Under the pieces are notes generated by a model that was given only the letters and a program-made list of their open reading frames with translations, was not told the origin of the DNA and ran no database searches. This document shows, piece after piece, positions 8,469 through 8,938 of a DNA stretch of 8,938 bases. The DNA comes from Bacteroidales bacterium (GTDB taxonomy: Bacteria > Bacteroidota > Bacteroidia > Bacteroidales > UBA10428): NCBI GenBank assembly GCA_016926235.1, contig JAFGOZ010000080.1:1-8938 (forward strand), written 5' to 3'. The position numbers and the translations under genes are program-made. Within the stretch, counting starts at the first letter, position 1, and every line of letters starts with the position of its first letter.

Positions 8469-8506
8469 AACCTACTTTATTTATAACTATATGAATAAAG
8501 CAGGTT
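8469..8506 (-). terminator. 13-bp inverted repeat, terminator-like hairpin
   Basis: The arms AACCTACTTTATT (8469-8481) and AATAAAGCAGGTT (8494-8506) pair over 13 positions with one imperfect pair, around a 12-base loop. On the minus strand the odd pair becomes G-U, so the RNA hairpin is slightly better when transcribed in that direction. No strong T-run follows on either strand, so it is not a classical intrinsic terminator. It could end transcripts arriving from the gene to the right, act as a leader RNA structure for susC, or be an operator. The pairing is seen directly; the role is inferred. Confidence 0.45.
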
Positions 8507-8588
8507 AATTGAATTTGAGAAAAATATGTTTTAGACAAAAGTGCAATTCGATAATACAGTTTTTTAAGAGGCAATTTAAAAAGTTTAT

Positions 8589-8681
8589 TTTCGCCACAAA
8601 AACAATAAATTTCACTTAAGCATATTATTTTGGTTTACAGTATTTTGTGTTATTTTGTGTTTTGGTGCTTTAGTGGCTAAA
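8589..8681. repeat. Repeat-like element bounded by imperfect 13-bp inverted repeats
   Basis: The ends TTTCGCCACAAAA (8589-8601) and TTTAGTGGCTAAA (8669-8681) pair at 11 of 13 positions and enclose 67 bases. The right half carries a perfect tandem duplication of TATTTTGTGT (8641-8650 and 8651-8660), followed by two further GTG-containing units, with GTG at 8647, 8657, 8665 and 8673. From memory, sequences of the type GTGT..TTTGGTGCTTTAGTGGC resemble a short interspersed non-coding repeat often seen between genes in Bacteroidota. I cannot count copies from one window. No transposase or target-site duplication is visible. Confidence 0.45.
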
Positions 8682-8867
8682 GAAAAATATAATAGACGGC
8701 CTCATCCTAATTCGCATTGTTATTGCTAACCCATAATATAATTGGATAATAATTATAGAATTTATTATAGTAATTGATATAAATTAAGAGATTTTTTAAT
8801 ATTTTTATAAAGCTTTCAGCCTTATTTAACCAAATCAAATCCAAATTTTGTAATATGCTAAAGGAAT

Positions 8868-8936
8868 TTATTTAAAATTTCCCAATTCCATTCTTAATTT
8901 GTTCCTGTTAAAAATTGCATCTTTATTATCAGGGTT
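8868..8936 (-). CDS. Possible C-terminal end of an upstream gene with a TPR-like sequence (partial)
   Basis: On the minus strand, one frame is open from the window edge for 22 codons to a TAA at 8868-8870; the other two frames hit stops at once. The peptide contains NPDNKDAIFNR and ELGNFK. From family knowledge, the pattern NPDN-x-A-x-FNR-x(6)-ELGNF matches the start of a tetratricopeptide repeat (A-x-x-N-R-G ... LG-x-F/Y). If real, it is the tail of a gene lying mostly to the right of the window, ending about 645 bases before susC. It ends in mid-repeat, which would be unusual and may mean a remnant. A chance open frame of this length is quite possible. Confidence 0.3.
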   Translation of the reverse strand, partial: NPDNKDAIFNRNKLRMELGNFK

Positions 8937-8938
8937 TA

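Larger units (their letters stand above)
8223..8867. other. Long AT-rich non-coding leader upstream of susC
   Basis: About 645 bases without a credible gene lie upstream of susC. The stretch is very AT-rich and contains three separate symmetrical structures (8414-8445, 8469-8506 and 8589-8681, listed separately). The susC promoter should be here, read on the minus strand. I looked for the Bacteroidota -33/-7 consensus (TTG or TTTG and TAnnTTTG) and found only imperfect matches, none with both good motifs and proper spacing. No tRNA, riboswitch or CRISPR pattern is visible. The last part, 8700-8867, is simple AT-rich sequence with nothing further I can name. Confidence 0.6.

Overview
The window looks like one polysaccharide utilization locus (PUL) from a member of the Bacteroidota. 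It holds a tandem SusC-type TonB-dependent transporter and SusD-type lipoprotein, followed by secreted glycoside hydrolases. The AT-rich intergenic DNA, the lack of clear Shine-Dalgarno sequences, the lipoprotein signal on SusD and the SusC plug/CarboxypepD-like architecture all agree with that phylum. A finer placement is not supported from the sequence alone.

All recognisable genes lie on the minus strand, so transcription runs from right to left. The order is: a non-coding leader of about 645 bp (8223-8867), susC-like (5073-8222), susD-like (3376-5037, 35 bp after susC), an intergenic stretch of 255-258 bp with two hairpins, a family GH2 glycosidase (343-3117), and after 23 bp the start of a GH10-like gene that leaves the window at base 1. 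At the far right, 22 codons of an open frame ending at 8868 may be the tail of another minus-strand gene with a TPR-like sequence; this is tentative.

By analogy with characterised Sus-type systems, the SusD lipoprotein captures oligosaccharides at the cell surface and caps the SusC barrel. TonB energy drives import, and the GH2 and GH10-like enzymes cut the glycan outside the cell or in the periplasm. The GH2 protein has both catalytic glutamates and the C-terminal modules of the beta-galactosidase-like subgroup. The visible part of the last gene resembles the N-terminal domain of Bacteroidota GH10 proteins. The pairing suggests a plant or algal hemicellulose-like or galactose-containing glycan, but the substrate cannot be fixed here. 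No PUL regulator (HTCS, SusR, ECF sigma/anti-sigma) is visible.

The parts least explained by the gene content are the structured non-coding regions: a strong hairpin between susD and GH2, a long inverted repeat and a 93-bp repeat-like element upstream of susC, and an extra segment of about 70 residues near the N terminus of the GH2 enzyme. I did not find a convincing undescribed system; the coding content is a fairly standard PUL.
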